Of a stretch of DNA of 64,000 bases, positions 12,861-25,500 are shown one piece after another. The stretch's first letter is position 1. The number at the start of each line of letters is the position of its first letter. Under the pieces are notes generated by a model. The model was not told the DNA's origin. It saw nothing but the letters and a program-made list of their open reading frames with translations, and searched no databases. A program made the translations under genes and the position numbers. The DNA is taken from the NCBI GenBank assembly GCA_026260175.1, contig JAKCWW010000144.1, positions 16,874-80,873 of the forward strand, in the 5' to 3' direction. This DNA comes from Reticulitermes lucifugus. Taxonomy: Eukaryota; Arthropoda; Insecta; Blattodea; Rhinotermitidae.

Positions 12861-13536
12861 TTATCTTAGGAGAATGCTCAGAATTGTATGTATTACATTA
12901 AGGAGTACACATGTTCAGTCTTGTTTAATTATCTCGAAAATTCCTCGGACTTCGAAAAGAAATTTGATATATAAAGTGTATTAAATGGTTCTATTCAAAT
13001 TTTGGTCGAAACTTCTCTTTCCACATTCAGTATTAACTAATGACGCAGATGACAGATGCGAGCAGAAAAACATGCAGACCTTAACGTAAACTCTGTTACT
13101 TCAGTCCGATTTCAGCCAATATTGCGATGTCCACAGGTTCTAGTAAAATCTCCTAATGCCTATAGTTGTTACATGCAAACTGACACGGGTAGCAAGACAC
13201 GTAGAAATTAACAGACACATTCTTGTAACTTCGTCCGAAGGCGTCAATTTTTCCCCCACAGAAATTATTCAAAGCCTGTCCATTTGTCTGTTTCATAGTG
13301 ATGTGCATGTGCTTAGCAAAGAATTTTGCTTCTGAAAGGAAAGGTAACGAACTAAACAGCTGAATCGTGCAAACGAAATAGAATAAATATAACATCTGTA
13401 AAAAACAAACATTGCTTCTCTATCCGTGTTGCTGTTGCAATAATATTAGCACGCAAAATTGCGTCATTTCTTATTCTTCTTCAACAGATCTGAAACATTT
13501 TGCATGACCCGTGGAGCTCACGGACCTCAGTCTACG

Positions 13537-16500
13537 CTAGTCACGTATATGGTCCAATATCCAGGGCATGAAGTCCTCCACATCGGTATAGATAGACGGA
13601 GCGGAAGAGAGGCATGAACCGAAGCCGATGGACACAATGCCAACTTGGTAGCACTTCCGGATGCCGCCTCTTAATATGCTGGCCATGAGAGGGCCGCCGC
13701 TGTCTCCTTTACATGCGTTCATTGCGGGCATACCTCCCGCACACAGTTGTCCCGGAAGAACCCTTCGTCCCCGCAAGTTGTATGCGCATATTTCTGGATC
13801 CAAATAGGGCACTCCAACTTTCATCAAAACGTTACTCTCCATGCCTGAGGAAAAAGCAGCAGGTAAGACCTGGTGTGTTTTCGAAACTCTGATATACCTT
13901 CGTATTCACTCGATATGTGACGCAGTTGCATATTTTTATCGATAGCCTACGGTGACGTTCTGTCGAGTTAGCCCTAGTCGCTGGCCCGGAACCGTTTTGA
14001 ACGGGAGTTTGAAGGACTTGCACAAAAATGTTCTGCTAAAATTCTTAATTCGCATACAGATAACAGTCAAGTGGATTCACCGGTTATGACTATGAGAGTC
14101 AACAAATATGGGTCATACATCTTGGTTTTTCAGGTTCGATGGGCAACAGCCTTCGAGCCAACCAATATCACTTTGTAGGCCGTGCCATGGCTCAGGCGGT
14201 TAGTCGCCGGCCTCTCACCGCGGAGGCCCGGATTCGATCCTGGGTCAGTTAATGTGGGATTTGTGGTGGACAAAGTGGAACTGGGACAGGTTTTCCCCCC
14301 GAGTACTTCGGTTTTCTTCTGTCAATTTTATTCCACCAATGCTTAATTACACGGAGAAACGAAAAAAACTAATAATTTTCATCACAGGGTTGCACAACAA
14401 GCCTCAAGGCTGCGGTGAGTCCGTAGCATCTGCTGCGGGGCCCTTCACCAAAGAAAAAAAATCGCTTCGTTTATAAAATCACCACTGTCGACTGCTGTTT
14501 GTAGGTGTACTACTGTAGGTAATAAATACATTAGTTATCGTTTTATGTTATTCATTATAGTTATAGTTTTATCGTATTTAACTATACCTTCATATTTTCC
14601 CAGTAAATTTGATTTCGTTGACAGCAGGGCCGGTTTAATAAATTTCTGTGCCCAATAAAAGTACAAATTTTGGAACCCTACTTACCCGAAACCCAGAACT
14701 GACAATGCAAGACAGGACAGGGTAAGAATTTGGAAACGAATACAAATATATTTGACATGGAATCTGAAATACAACCAAATTTTAATCCCCCCCCCCTCTC
14801 CAAGAACGGGGGAGCCCCATGCAGCCGCATAGAGTGTGATGACCTTAAACCGCCCTTGAGGGAGAGGTTAGATTAAGTTTATTACAATTTTATTTTTGTG
14901 TACTGAGCTTTAATTGGAACAGTGTTTGTGTCTAACAGAGATAAAATGACTAGACGATGAAGAAAATGCTTGGAAAGGAGCGTCAGAATCTGTGAGCACA
15001 ACATTTATATTATGATTTGTCAGGGTGATCCCATAACGGGGTATGAAATGTTAGGGACATGTAAAGCGCATATGGGACGTGAGAATTAGATACATTTTTA
15101 GTCTAAAGTCCGGAGAATAGAGACCACTTCGGAGACGTAGGAGTAATATGAGGATAATATTAAAACGATTCTCAAAGGAATAGTCTGTGTGAATGTATGA
15201 AATGGATTCAACCGGCTCGTAATAAGTTTCATAGGCTATTCCATTTGAAGACCACTGAAACCTCGGGTGTTAGAAGAGGAAGGCAATATTTTGATCCTTA
15301 TTATCAGCCTGTCTAAAGGACTTTTCTCCATGAGGTAGTTACAGATACGTACTGTATGTGGTCATTCCCCATCCAGCGACTGTGAGATTGAGAGGGAACA
15401 GAGCTCCGTTGTTCGTGGTCAGCCTGCCGGGAACCGGTAGACACACGGGTTTGACGTATCCTGAAAAAGAGAAGAGAAAAAAGGGAGAACCTTACACTAC
15501 AGGGGCCATGATTACGAAAGTTTTGCCACAGTCCCTAGACGCATGATCTCCCCCCACCCAAAGAAAAGGGCAAATAGAAAGTGTACCTGAGAGCTGAGCT
15601 CTGGTCTGCAGGCGAACAAGTGCGATGTCGTTCCTGAACTCCGTCCTGTCCTGCGGATTGAACTCAGAGTGTATCAGAAGTTGCGAAGGGGCGTAGTCTC
15701 TGGTAGAGCCAGTGCATCGAACAGTAACGTTGTCCAGGAAGCAGTCTGCTTCACTAGCCAAGTCGTATTCTCCCAGCCGCAAACCAACCCTCATCAACCC
15801 CAACAACACAATCAACACTCATTGTTACTACTAACTGTGAAATTTAACAAATTTATCAAAAAATATTTATCTGTAAATCAAGGTTGATAAACTGGGCGGG
15901 AAATGTGGCACATAAGAAGGAGAATAGAAATGTATACAGGCTTAGGATAGGGAAAAGTTGCGGCGTTTGGTGAATACCCTTCAGCAATGGTGCACAAATT
16001 ATTCAAAAGCCCAGGAACCAACTCAAAATTTTTGGTGCGAGAAAGCTTACATGAATAGGTTCCATACTGAGAACCCACAAATATTACGCGTCAGTGTACA
16101 AAAGTCGCCATTGGCAACCTGGCGTCCAAGCTTTATGCACCTCTGCTTTTCGGGTGCCATAAACACGGAGAATTTCTTGACTAGCTGAAGAAACATTAGC
16201 CCCTCAAGAAAGACCCTGTAACATCGACTTAGTTAGTTGGTTATTTAGTTAGGTAGGTAGTTAGGTATTTATCTGTTACATTAGTAAAGGGGTATACAGT
16301 ATTTTCCTTCGTACATTCCTTTAAAGTCAGTCTAAAACAATTGTTATATGTATGGCAAATACCTCGTATTGAATCATACAAATAGCTGTTTGTTTCGAGA
16401 ACTGATGTGGTTGTGGGTTCAGCGCCTGTGTTATTAAAATTTGATAACATTTCTGTTGTTCATTTTCCTACTGCCGGTTTCTTGCCACTTTCAGACGTAA

Positions 16501-19500
16501 GCAGTCAGCAATAAGCAATGATTCAGAAAATTTTAGTTTTCTGAAGAAGAAAGTATGGTGGTGGTGTAAGAAATAATTATATTATTTGCGATAAAATCTT
16601 TCGGGCGATTAGCCTCAGCAATTCGAGCAGGAGTCCAAAGCTTTGGAGACCGTCATTGCCTCCATCAGGGAATAATGTGCTGGGTAACCTCTGTTGGTCA
16701 TTTTATTTCCTGTCAATGGAAACGTTGACAATCTCCGAAAAGTTGGGCTTCGCTTCAAATTCACGAGGCTGCTCGCCCGAGATGTTATCACTTTAAATTG
16801 CCGTGATATATTGTAGCATTTATAAGTAATATTATCTCTTTGCTTTCTTTCCACAGCTTGTGATGGACTTATATGACACAAATTGGCACTAAATTTTCTA
16901 ACAGAGAGAGCATTGCGGAATCAGGTTACCTGGGTTCTTTAATTTGACAAGAAATAAACAGCCGTCTTTACTGCCTCTGAAACCGTTAGCGTAATATTTA
17001 CATATTGAAAGTGCATTAAAAAATGTGCTATTGTTGAAAAGTCTATGGTGTTCTGTTCAAAGAATAAAGAATCTCGTGTTTAAACTGTCACGTCTCATAC
17101 AATTGGTCAGGTGGCTAATGAACAGGAAATGCAATTTCAAGATTTTCCAACGTGTTACCATCAGCATAATCGTATTTTAAGTCATAGCTGGAGTTACACA
17201 ACTGTGGGGAAACAGAAGAAAGCCCTCACCACAAACTTTTGCGTCATTTCGAATTAACTAACTGACGTCTCCGGGAAAGCACAAATGCTGCAACTAAAGA
17301 TGAATTATTCTGGGGCCCATACTTCAAATAGCGAAGGCTGAAATTAAATTTGGGTAAAATTTAAGACAGATATCTCGATCATGTAAATATGTTTAATGGG
17401 TAGCCTATTTTATAGGGAAATATAATAATATGTAACATAAATGTGGCCAAAACGTGAGGCTCAGTTGATACGGTGCTACACTACAAGCAAATGAGACCAT
17501 GTAACTAAACTATGGGCAGCCAACCTTTTTTGACAAAGGGCCGCAACCGTTATTGTGGGCGTGTTCGAGTGGTGCACGTGTAAAAATCGCAATAAACGGT
17601 ATACATAACCACCTAAATTTTTAGGTAATGATTATAGTGTATACATAATTTACAGATGTGGCTGCGGTCCGCATAATACAACCTGGCGGGCCGCGGGTTT
17701 ACACCCATGTGTCATGTGAAGGCGGAGACAAAGCTTTACTTATTTTGCAATAGATGAAAGTAAGTAGTCGAGGTTCATTGTCGGATTATTCACCCTCAGG
17801 AAAAGAGCTCCTGTTAACATTTGAATAGGAGGCTGAGTGGTTCCCAGAGCCAGTTTGGGCATGCTGACAGGGACATAACTCCCCGCCCATTCCCGAAATC
17901 AAATCAGTAGTTGCACACTGCACTCAGTCACTATACCAACTGATCTATCACAACACACTATTCATTTGTGCACATTACGAGCGACACCTTTTTATTTTTG
18001 CACTTCTTTTAGTCTAAGGAGTCCACAAGCAATTTTTAGGCGCGTTCGCAAAATCGTGAAAGCGAATATTAGCTTCGTCATGTCTCTCTGTACGTTTGTC
18101 CGTCCGCATGGAACAACTCAGCTTCCACTGGAAGGATTTTTATCAAATTTGATATTTAAATATTTTTCGAACATCTTTCGAGAATATTCAACATCCGTTA
18201 AAATCTAACAAGAGTAACGGGTACTTTACACGAAGACATGTGTACATTTATGATAATATCTCGCTCAATTCTTCTTACAATGAGAAAAATTTCAGAAAAA
18301 AGTTGTAGAGAAAATCAAAATACACATTTTATGTTCAATATTATTTTTCCGAAAATCTTGCCGTTTATGAGATAATGTAGAAAAATACGGTAGAGCCACA
18401 CAGGCCCCAGATGTCAATATAACACGGCGCATGCACATTGCATGGTGGATAATTAAGGCTACAGACACACACTCAGAATATGTAATAATTGTTGCTTTTC
18501 CACGGCAGCGAACGCGCCTCACTGCTACATTTATACCCACATTGCTTGTCTTGTATAACTTCCATAGAGTTACTCTATCAATTTTAAGAGATTATTTCAT
18601 CTTCTACACGCAACTTATTACGAAAGTATCCACCTGCATTTAAATAAGCATGTATGTATGACTACACGTCTATGTGCATACTGATTATAAGCCTATTTAT
18701 AATTGGGAGTTTTTTACTTATGTTTAGCTGTTAGGTGCGAGATTTGAAGTTATTACAGTTGTGTTGATGAACATTCCATTCTTCTGGAATATACGTCATT
18801 CTACAGTCAGCCATACCTCAGAAGAGTGCAATCTTCTTGTACTGTTAATTTATTCAGCTTTTAGATCGAGTTTCTAATCATATGTGCTTACAGTTTCATT
18901 GAAGTGCTGTTGAAGGTGGGTGCGATGCAATGAGCCGCCGTCAGGACGTACATATCCGTGATAAGGCTGCCGCTGCAGAGGTACTTCAGCTCGCCGGACA
19001 CTGCAAGAACAGTGCACCGAGAGGTTAATATTCCAGAGTTCCTAATCCGCGATTACTTACGTTCGCGCTGTACTTCTACACTTTAATCTTTACCTTTACG
19101 TCCCAGTTTCTCTGAAACAATCAGAACTAATGCTTAAGAGCTACACAAAATTTCAGTTCCAGACTGAGGCAGAGAAAACCTTCTTCTTCACCACTGTCTC
19201 CATACTGGCTCTGAGATCCACCAAACCCTCTAACTAATGTGGAGGACAAAGCATCCGGAGCGTGAGGCTGGCAACTTTTCCATCGAGAACTAAAATATAC
19301 GGAACTTTACCTCCATTCCCCAGCAGAACGAATGTAGCGGATATTTAGAAAATACAGGATACGAATCTAGACTTGAAGATTGGCTGAAGATTTTGAGAAC
19401 GTTTTTCCATCCCTCCTGGCGAATAGTGACTGTAGGTACCTTAAAATAGGTCACAACTATTTCCTTTTACATAATTTCCAATTCACTGGCACTAATGCTA

Positions 19501-22500
19501 TCTTTCGACACGACATAACCACTGCAACTGGAAAAAGAGCTGTTATTTAACTAAAGTCTCAGTTGTTTTTATACTACTTTTTGTAATGATTAACCAAGTA
19601 GTTTAGTGTTGCGGTAAGAATTTATATTACAAGCTCGGCTGAAATACTGTTTAAACTGGCCTTTCCTCCATTGTTTTTGTAAGTTTCTTCAGAAAAATTA
19701 TGGACTAATCTTTGAAATAGGCCATGATGGCCTCCTTTCAAATCCCAAACTACTTACAACTTATTGCCATCTCCGCAGTTCAGTCGACGTTACATGGTCT
19801 CGGCAGTATAGACAGTTATAAAATAAATAATCAAAGAATTGAACAGTCAATCTGTATGGAACACTGATTAAATAATTCAGTAAAAGGGAGATGTGGGACA
19901 TATGGAGAGAAATAAGTATCTCGTATCACACGCTTATTATATCTACACAGATAAAAATAGGCGTCCGTTGCTGAAATCACGAATTTTACGTCGTGTAATT
20001 CATAAGATACTTTCCGTATCATAATTTCTCTCGTACTTTAACGCCAAATTTACGTAACAAAGGAGGCTGTAGTGACCGTGTTATTGCTCTGTAAGTATTA
20101 AATCTGCATTACTATGAAAACTTACGGTTTTTTGTTTGTGAAGGGCCCCGCAGCAGATGCTACGGACGCACCGCAGCCTTGAGGCTTATTGTACAACCCT
20201 GTGATGAAGATAAGTTTTTTTTTCATTTTTCCGTATAATGGAGCACCAGTGGAATGAAATTGACAGGGGAAGACCGAAGTACTCGGGGAGAAACCTGTCC
20301 CAGTGCCACTTTGTCCACCACAAATCCCACATAGANNNNNNNNNNNNCGAACCCGGGCCTCCGCGGTGAGAGGCCGGCGACTAACCGCCTGAGCCATGGC
20401 ACGGCCTAAAACTTACGTTAAGCTAGTTTAATTGGTCGGCTGTCTTTGCATTTCTTTAACGTGTTGGTCACTGCGAATAAATAATCAGTTGAACTGACTT
20501 TAAGCTCAGTCCTCACAAATACATTTTCATCACATATTAGCTTTACGCATAGTCTCTAACTGCCTGACAGTAAATATCTAATTACTGATAAGCCTGTTTC
20601 TGGAGATGTGCATATCTGCACTTGCCATTGTACTGAAGGACTGCCAGCCAAGGGAACTCTCCGGGAAGTGCGTTCTCTCCACCTGCGATGCGGTTCCGTA
20701 GGCTTACGCCACAATGCCTGTTGATCAGGTTGAAGTTTCTGTGCCTGACAAGCGACGTGTCCGGTCGCGTTCCTGTGACCATTGGTATGGGCTTCGGGTG
20801 AATCACAAGGTCTATCGGACAGCACACTTGAAGAAGGCCGTGGTTTATCCCACACCTGTAAGCGCTGAGTTGCTTTAGCAAGAGGCGACCGCTTGATGAG
20901 CTGTACACTTCTCGCGCAATCGGAGGACACTGTGGCAAATCCACACACTGCAATCCTTCCACGTGGCAGTGTCCATACCTGGCGGCTAACACCAAAGTAA
21001 CATAAGTTACAACAGAACCACACCTTATAACTGGCATGTTAGAAAGACCACAAAGGGTCTGGGATTTTTTCAGATTCCTTGGCATGTCCTAAAGTAGGAC
21101 GGGACTAAAATGTACTTAACCGTAACCTTGAATGTTGTTTTGTTCAGGTGCTGAATGTGGCGCCTCGCCTCAAAGTAAGAATATAGTTTGAAGGTGTTCA
21201 GAACCAAGTGCTGAAAAGAGTACTTAAAATTAAGAATGAGGAGGAGGTGGACGTAGAAAATTACATACCAAGGAACTTCATAATCTGTGCTCTTCAAGAA
21301 ATATTATTAGAGTGATTAAGTGAAAAGGGGATGGGATTGGTGGGACATAACGCAGGCTTGGGGAATGAGACGTTAAGTCAATATGCAGCAGAGCCTGAAG
21401 AGAAATCACCTGGGTGACATACGCGTAGATGAAAGGACAATATTAAAATATGGTGTAAAGTGAAAAGCATACTTGGGCATGATGATGGATCTAAAAGTCC
21501 ATAGGAGCGTCAAACATATTGACCAGCTGAATAAATATCAGTGTTCAAAAAATACCATGCACCATAGATTTGGTAAATTAGCCTTTTAATCTCTCAGACA
21601 GTCAGTCAGTAACTTAATTAGATGTTTTAACAGCGGTTTTAAACTGACTGCCGTTCAAGGCAAACATATATAATTGTACGCTCATGTACGTGTAAGTGTA
21701 ATTCAGCGGCGCAGCGCTCTTTTCGCTGTCAGAGTTGTGAATAGAAAGTTATTGCATGAAGATCGTGACAGTGCTGGACTTACCAGTTTACGCTTATTGG
21801 TATTAATTATTTAAATTTCGGTCTGTGTAGCAACTAGGCTATTGGTTAGGCGACCGAAGCATCGGTTTTCGATTCCATTCAACAAAAAGGGTTTTTTATC
21901 TTCTTAAGATCGGCTCTGAGGCCCATTGCAGGTGATGATGCTGTAGCTCTTAAGACTCGTATAATAACGGCGTATCACATAAAGAGGTTTACGACTTTTT
22001 TTAGAAAAATTCCCGATGTTATTGTACAGTAGGCATTGTTCTTACATTGTACAGTAAAAACTAAAACAAAATTCTCTCGAAAGCTTTTAGACTAGACTCG
22101 CAATATCATATTTAATTGACGTCTGTTACTTTCGGAGAAAAAATCCGACGAATAGATGCAACTTCCTCATTATGCGCTCATGTTAGTAATTTTTGTAATA
22201 ATGCACGATATAGGGTATACAGATGTGGTAGATTGTTTTCACTTAGGTATCATCAGGGTTAAAGATACTTATCAATCATGGCCAAATAAATACAGCTGTA
22301 CTGTCTGTAATTTGTAACTACGGTGTACTAGCCTGTGTTTCAATTCTGAGACGCAAAGGAAGATTTACAGTAAATAGTATTCGTGAAGGAATGGGATCTA
22401 CAAGAAGCTGCGGCCCAACTGATAGTAGCTGTTCTTTGACCGTTCAAATGGCGGAGTGAACCGTGTGATGGCACATCTTCTTCTAATCTTACTCACAGTG

Positions 22501-22581
22501 TGTATCTTGACGCCGGTATCCGAAGACTGTAGCAATCAGCAAACACAGCAGACACCCCGCAGTTATTCTCGGCAACACCAT
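13537..22581 (-). CDS. CLIP-domain serine protease SP2, complete, Asn189 and a GC-AG intron
   Basis: Six minus-strand exons: 22497-22581 (ATG, signal peptide with core [12 protein letters not shown]), 20626-20985 (CLIP plus activation site), 18892-19000 (His), 15587-15789 (Asp), 15353-15460, and 13537-13844 (Ser, stop TAG). They sum to 1173 bases, 390 residues. The first exon was placed by its ATG, hydrophobic core, perfect donor GTGAGTAAG and the phase-1 end that the family requires. The CLIP domain runs CHVEGLQC to LQVCCP; activation is expected at NR before [10 protein letters not shown]. The triad lies in [13 protein letters not shown] and KGDSGGPL. Residue 189 is Asn, not Asp, and 226 is Ser (APSIYT), so the specificity may differ from trypsin. 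The intron after 20626 uses a GCAAGT donor. An alternative start at ATG 21037 would read [15 protein letters not shown] as signal but breaks the family intron pattern. Confidence 0.88.
14178..14461 (+). mobile_element. SINE family A, copy 1
   Basis: The tRNA-like head GGCCGTGCCATGGCTCAGGC has a box A, and GGATTCGATCC at 14230-14240 is box B. The body runs to CTGCGGGGCCCTTCACC and an A-rich tail. It aligns end to end with the minus-strand copy at 20127-20407. It sits in the last SP2 intron. The flanking target duplication is imperfect. Confidence 0.9.
17512..17706. mobile_element. hAT-like non-autonomous element (MITE), degraded
   Basis: The left end GCAGCCAACCTTTTTTGACA with AAGGGCCGCAA, and the right end GGCGGGCCGCGGGTTTAC, resemble the subterminal AACCTTTTT...GGGCCGC pattern of hAT-derived MITEs. 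No transposase is present. The ends cannot be fixed by eye. It lies in the SP2 intron between the His and Asp exons. Confidence 0.4.
17770..17948 (-). mobile_element. SINE family B, copy 2 (partial)
   Basis: It shares CCTCAGGAAAAGAG, CATTTGAATAGGAGGCTGAG and the box-B side TCCCGAAATCAAATCAGTAG with the other family B copies. It is truncated at its tail end. Confidence 0.65.
18032..18560 (+). repeat. Dispersed ~520-bp repeat, copy 2
   Basis: Collinear with 926-1450 and in the same orientation. It lies in the SP2 intron between the His and Asp exons. Both copies end close to the same point, after a CACGGCA/CTACGGCA block and a TACATT stretch, which suggests they are near full length. Confidence 0.8.
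19690..19775 (+). mobile_element. SINE family D fragment
   Basis: TTGAAATAGGCCATGATGGC followed by CTCCTTTCAAATCC and a CTTATTGCCATC stretch matches 61048-61100 (TTGAAATAGGACATGATCAC). It is a decayed tail fragment in the first half of an SP2 intron. Confidence 0.4.
20127..20407 (-). mobile_element. SINE family A, copy 2, with target-site duplication
   Basis: Minus-strand copy of the 14178 element. It is flanked by a perfect 10-bp direct repeat, AAAACTTACG, at 20117-20126 and 20408-20417. A 12-base N gap (20336-20347) falls inside it, right after box B. It lies in the SP2 intron between the CLIP and His exons, antisense on the + strand and therefore sense to SP2. Confidence 0.93.
20336..20347. 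other. Assembly gap, 12 N
   Basis: Twelve N inside SINE A copy 2. By comparison with copy 1, roughly the same number of bases follow box B, so little sequence is likely to be missing. Confidence 0.98.
21330..21520 (+). repeat. Mobile-element-derived fragment
   Basis: Read on the + strand, the sequence gives a broken frame containing [18 protein letters not shown] similar phrase, LGDVGIHERIILRWGLRK, is encoded at about 28226-28280. Shared degenerate coding in two intergenic or intronic places points to one repeat family, not identified further. Confidence 0.4.
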
Positions 22582-25500
22582 TTTCACCACAGAGCTGCTT
22601 TGCTGTGAATTCCGAAGAATCAAACCAAATATTACCACATCCTTCATCAAGTTTTTTCCGCTTGAGCAAGATCCGTAGTGTTAATTTGACGTTACATCCC
22701 GACTCTTCTTGCAGGTATCTTGTATGACTATGGAGAAGTCAGTCATTTTGAAATCTCTTTCTCTCCTTCTTTGTTTCTCTTTCCGTCTAGCTTCTTTCCG
22801 TCGTAGCATCGTTATTGTCACTTCTGCTCCGTACTTGGAAGTTTCTGGATTAGAATCTGTGCTGTAGACTGGAAAGTTTGACCTATGTAGCATTGACTTA
22901 CACTTAGAAATGGCTGTGACTGCACTTTAAAATCTTCTTGCTATCCAACGTTTTATAGTATATGAAGATGGTGCAATGCTGTTAAATGCATCGAGAAAGA
23001 CCTCACGAAGAATCAAACCAGTTCCAGATTTCGGATATAATAATGCACCAGAATAACAGGAAAACTGTCGCCATCGGAAGCGAAAAGAAATATGTCTGTA
23101 TATAAATATGATTACGTGTTGATGGGTCTTCCATGAGATCGCGATAGTTAACCAGTTTGTAAAGAAATTTCAAGCTTGGAATAATACCCAAAATGTCATT
23201 GCAGTGTTAACAGCAGCCCGCGGCTGGGCCACAATCCTGAACCATAAGAATCAAACCCACAACCTCACATCCTATTTCTTTATTTTCCAGATATCTATTG
23301 TAACACTCTGAAAGAAGGTTTTTGTACTTTTATTTAGCTTCTTCAGACAAATTCCGAAATATTTTATTGAAAAGATCCAAGATCGGTTCTTGCCATTCAT
23401 TTCCGAGTACTGTTTATAACATCTCGTAAATTAACCGAATAAACACTCAGATTATCAGACATGAAGAACGAAATGGACTTCATATATTCCAAACAAAGGT
23501 AATTTCTGACAAAGGTTCCATTTTATACTGTAAGACTAACACCTACACCTGGATTGCTCTAGGGTTCTGGATCAGGCCACATACGTACTACAAAAGGACT
23601 ACTCATATGGTTCTGAAGAATTGTCAAGCCCCCCCCCCCCTTTCCAAGTACAAACTGTTTTATATTTACTGTTACAGTTTTACAGGTACTTTTATTGCGT
23701 TCTGAATCAGTTAATTAGTCACGTATATTAATGAACAATAATAAATTACTATGATAAGCATTCTTTGCCTAAATTGTAACTTTTTAATTATAATTTATTT
23801 CAGCTGTCGTTTTCCCGCTCAATAACCACCCATCTGCAGTTGCTGACACCCTAACCACTTTGCAGGTGCGAAAACGATTATAAATTTTCAATATGACGAC
23901 AGAGACAGACTTTCGTATTGACGAGAGTATTTGTATATTTGGTTTGAAGTGCACAGGAGACTATTAAGAAAAATATTTAACAAAGTGCTTTGTTAACTAC
24001 TCCACACCAAACGTTAGTAGGGTAATCAAATGAAGGAGGATGAGATGGCCGGGATTTGAAACACCACGGGAGATAGTAACATGGGAACTGTCAATTACAA
24101 CTGCAGTATATTTGATATTAGATATTAAATAACAATAAATCCGAGCTGTGATTGGCGGTTGCTAAATTACTTTCTTTATGAGTGTCAGAACGAGAAGTGT
24201 AAAGTTTAGGCAAGGGAGAGAGAGAGAGAGAGAATGCACACACAATACAGATCAGAAGAAAATGACATCTTTATGTAGACGGCAAGCTTTTATGCGGTTC
24301 TTACAGGAGTAGAATACAAGAGTCCAATGTGGATTAGATTTATCTGGCTCACGACAGTCTACTGACGGGCTGTTATAAACACGGTTTTCAACCCGCGGAT
24401 TTCGTAAAATTCCTAGAACGTGTAGACTATATGGACTACTGTCAACTCAAGACGCTCTCAGCTTCATGGATTTAGTAATCAGTCTACGGAAAGGAGTGAG
24501 ATATATCCTGAGATGCAAGCGGTTGGAACTGGACAGGAAGTGATAAACCACTTGCGGATCCAGTCTGCGGAATTCCTGAGTACAAGATGTTTGTCCTAAC
24601 GTTGAAAGAGGAAACCACAAAGCCTTTTTCTACTTCCGGTGTAAGGGCACAAATATTACTTCTTTAACTTTATCAGCATGTACAATCTTCTGTAAAAGTA
24701 ATAAAATTTCAGGACTTAACGTACATAAATAATGAAACCACTACTTTTGTTATGATGAGATTTATATTCGCCTACAAGGAAAGAAGTCTCGGAAAATATT
24801 CAGTCGTAACTACGAGTAAAAGCATGGAGCAGAGTCTTTGTGAAGGTACTAGCTACAATCAAGAAATGTCCTGCTTGTACAGAACGCAGATCTTCATTAC
24901 TGTGTTCACAAGAGCTCGCTCCTGGACAATATCCAAAGCCGGCTGGGTCCAATCCACATCCTCACATTTCGCATATTTCACCAGAGTGAAGTTATTACAG
25001 AGCACACCATGAAAGCATATGGGGGAGTGGGGGGGGTAGTGGAGATATGGTTCTACTAATTCTCAACCTCGGCTTTAGATTCAGATGAATAGCCAGCTTC
25101 ACGCCGCGGCGGCTTTATTCCGGTGCCCACCGAATCGGAGTCTGGGTGGGCACCAGAACCTGTCTGGACATTTCAGAAAAGAGAAATGCATCTTGCCCCT
25201 GCCGGGTATCAAATCACGATTCCTCGGTTGTCCAGCCCATAGGCTAGTCATTATACCGTTTACCACTTCTCTAAGGTCATATTTACGCATAAGTCTCACA
25301 CTGCAGCATTTCGGCTAAAATTTTATGCTTATTGCTCGTCTCTTCTGTTCTTTACAAATCCCATCAACCTCTTCATTGTTCATCATCCACATAATATTTG
25401 GTGCAGAGTGCAAGCAGCTCGTATTGCAAATTTCTGATTCTGTCTCTGAGGACCTAATGTTTTTTCCAGTACCGTATTCTTAATCACCGTCCACATTCTT

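Noticed and set aside
14189-14240. tRNA gene
   Set aside because: Box A and box B are present but no cloverleaf closes, and the same sequence recurs at 20127-20407 as a SINE.
21037-21085. ATG start of SP2 inside the CLIP exon region
   Set aside because: The family has a phase-1 intron here; an acceptor at 20986 and an upstream signal exon with a perfect donor give a better model, though the alternative is not fully excluded.
24752-25318. Open frames between SP2 and SP3
   Set aside because: One is without any motif and the other lies in SINE family B copy 3.
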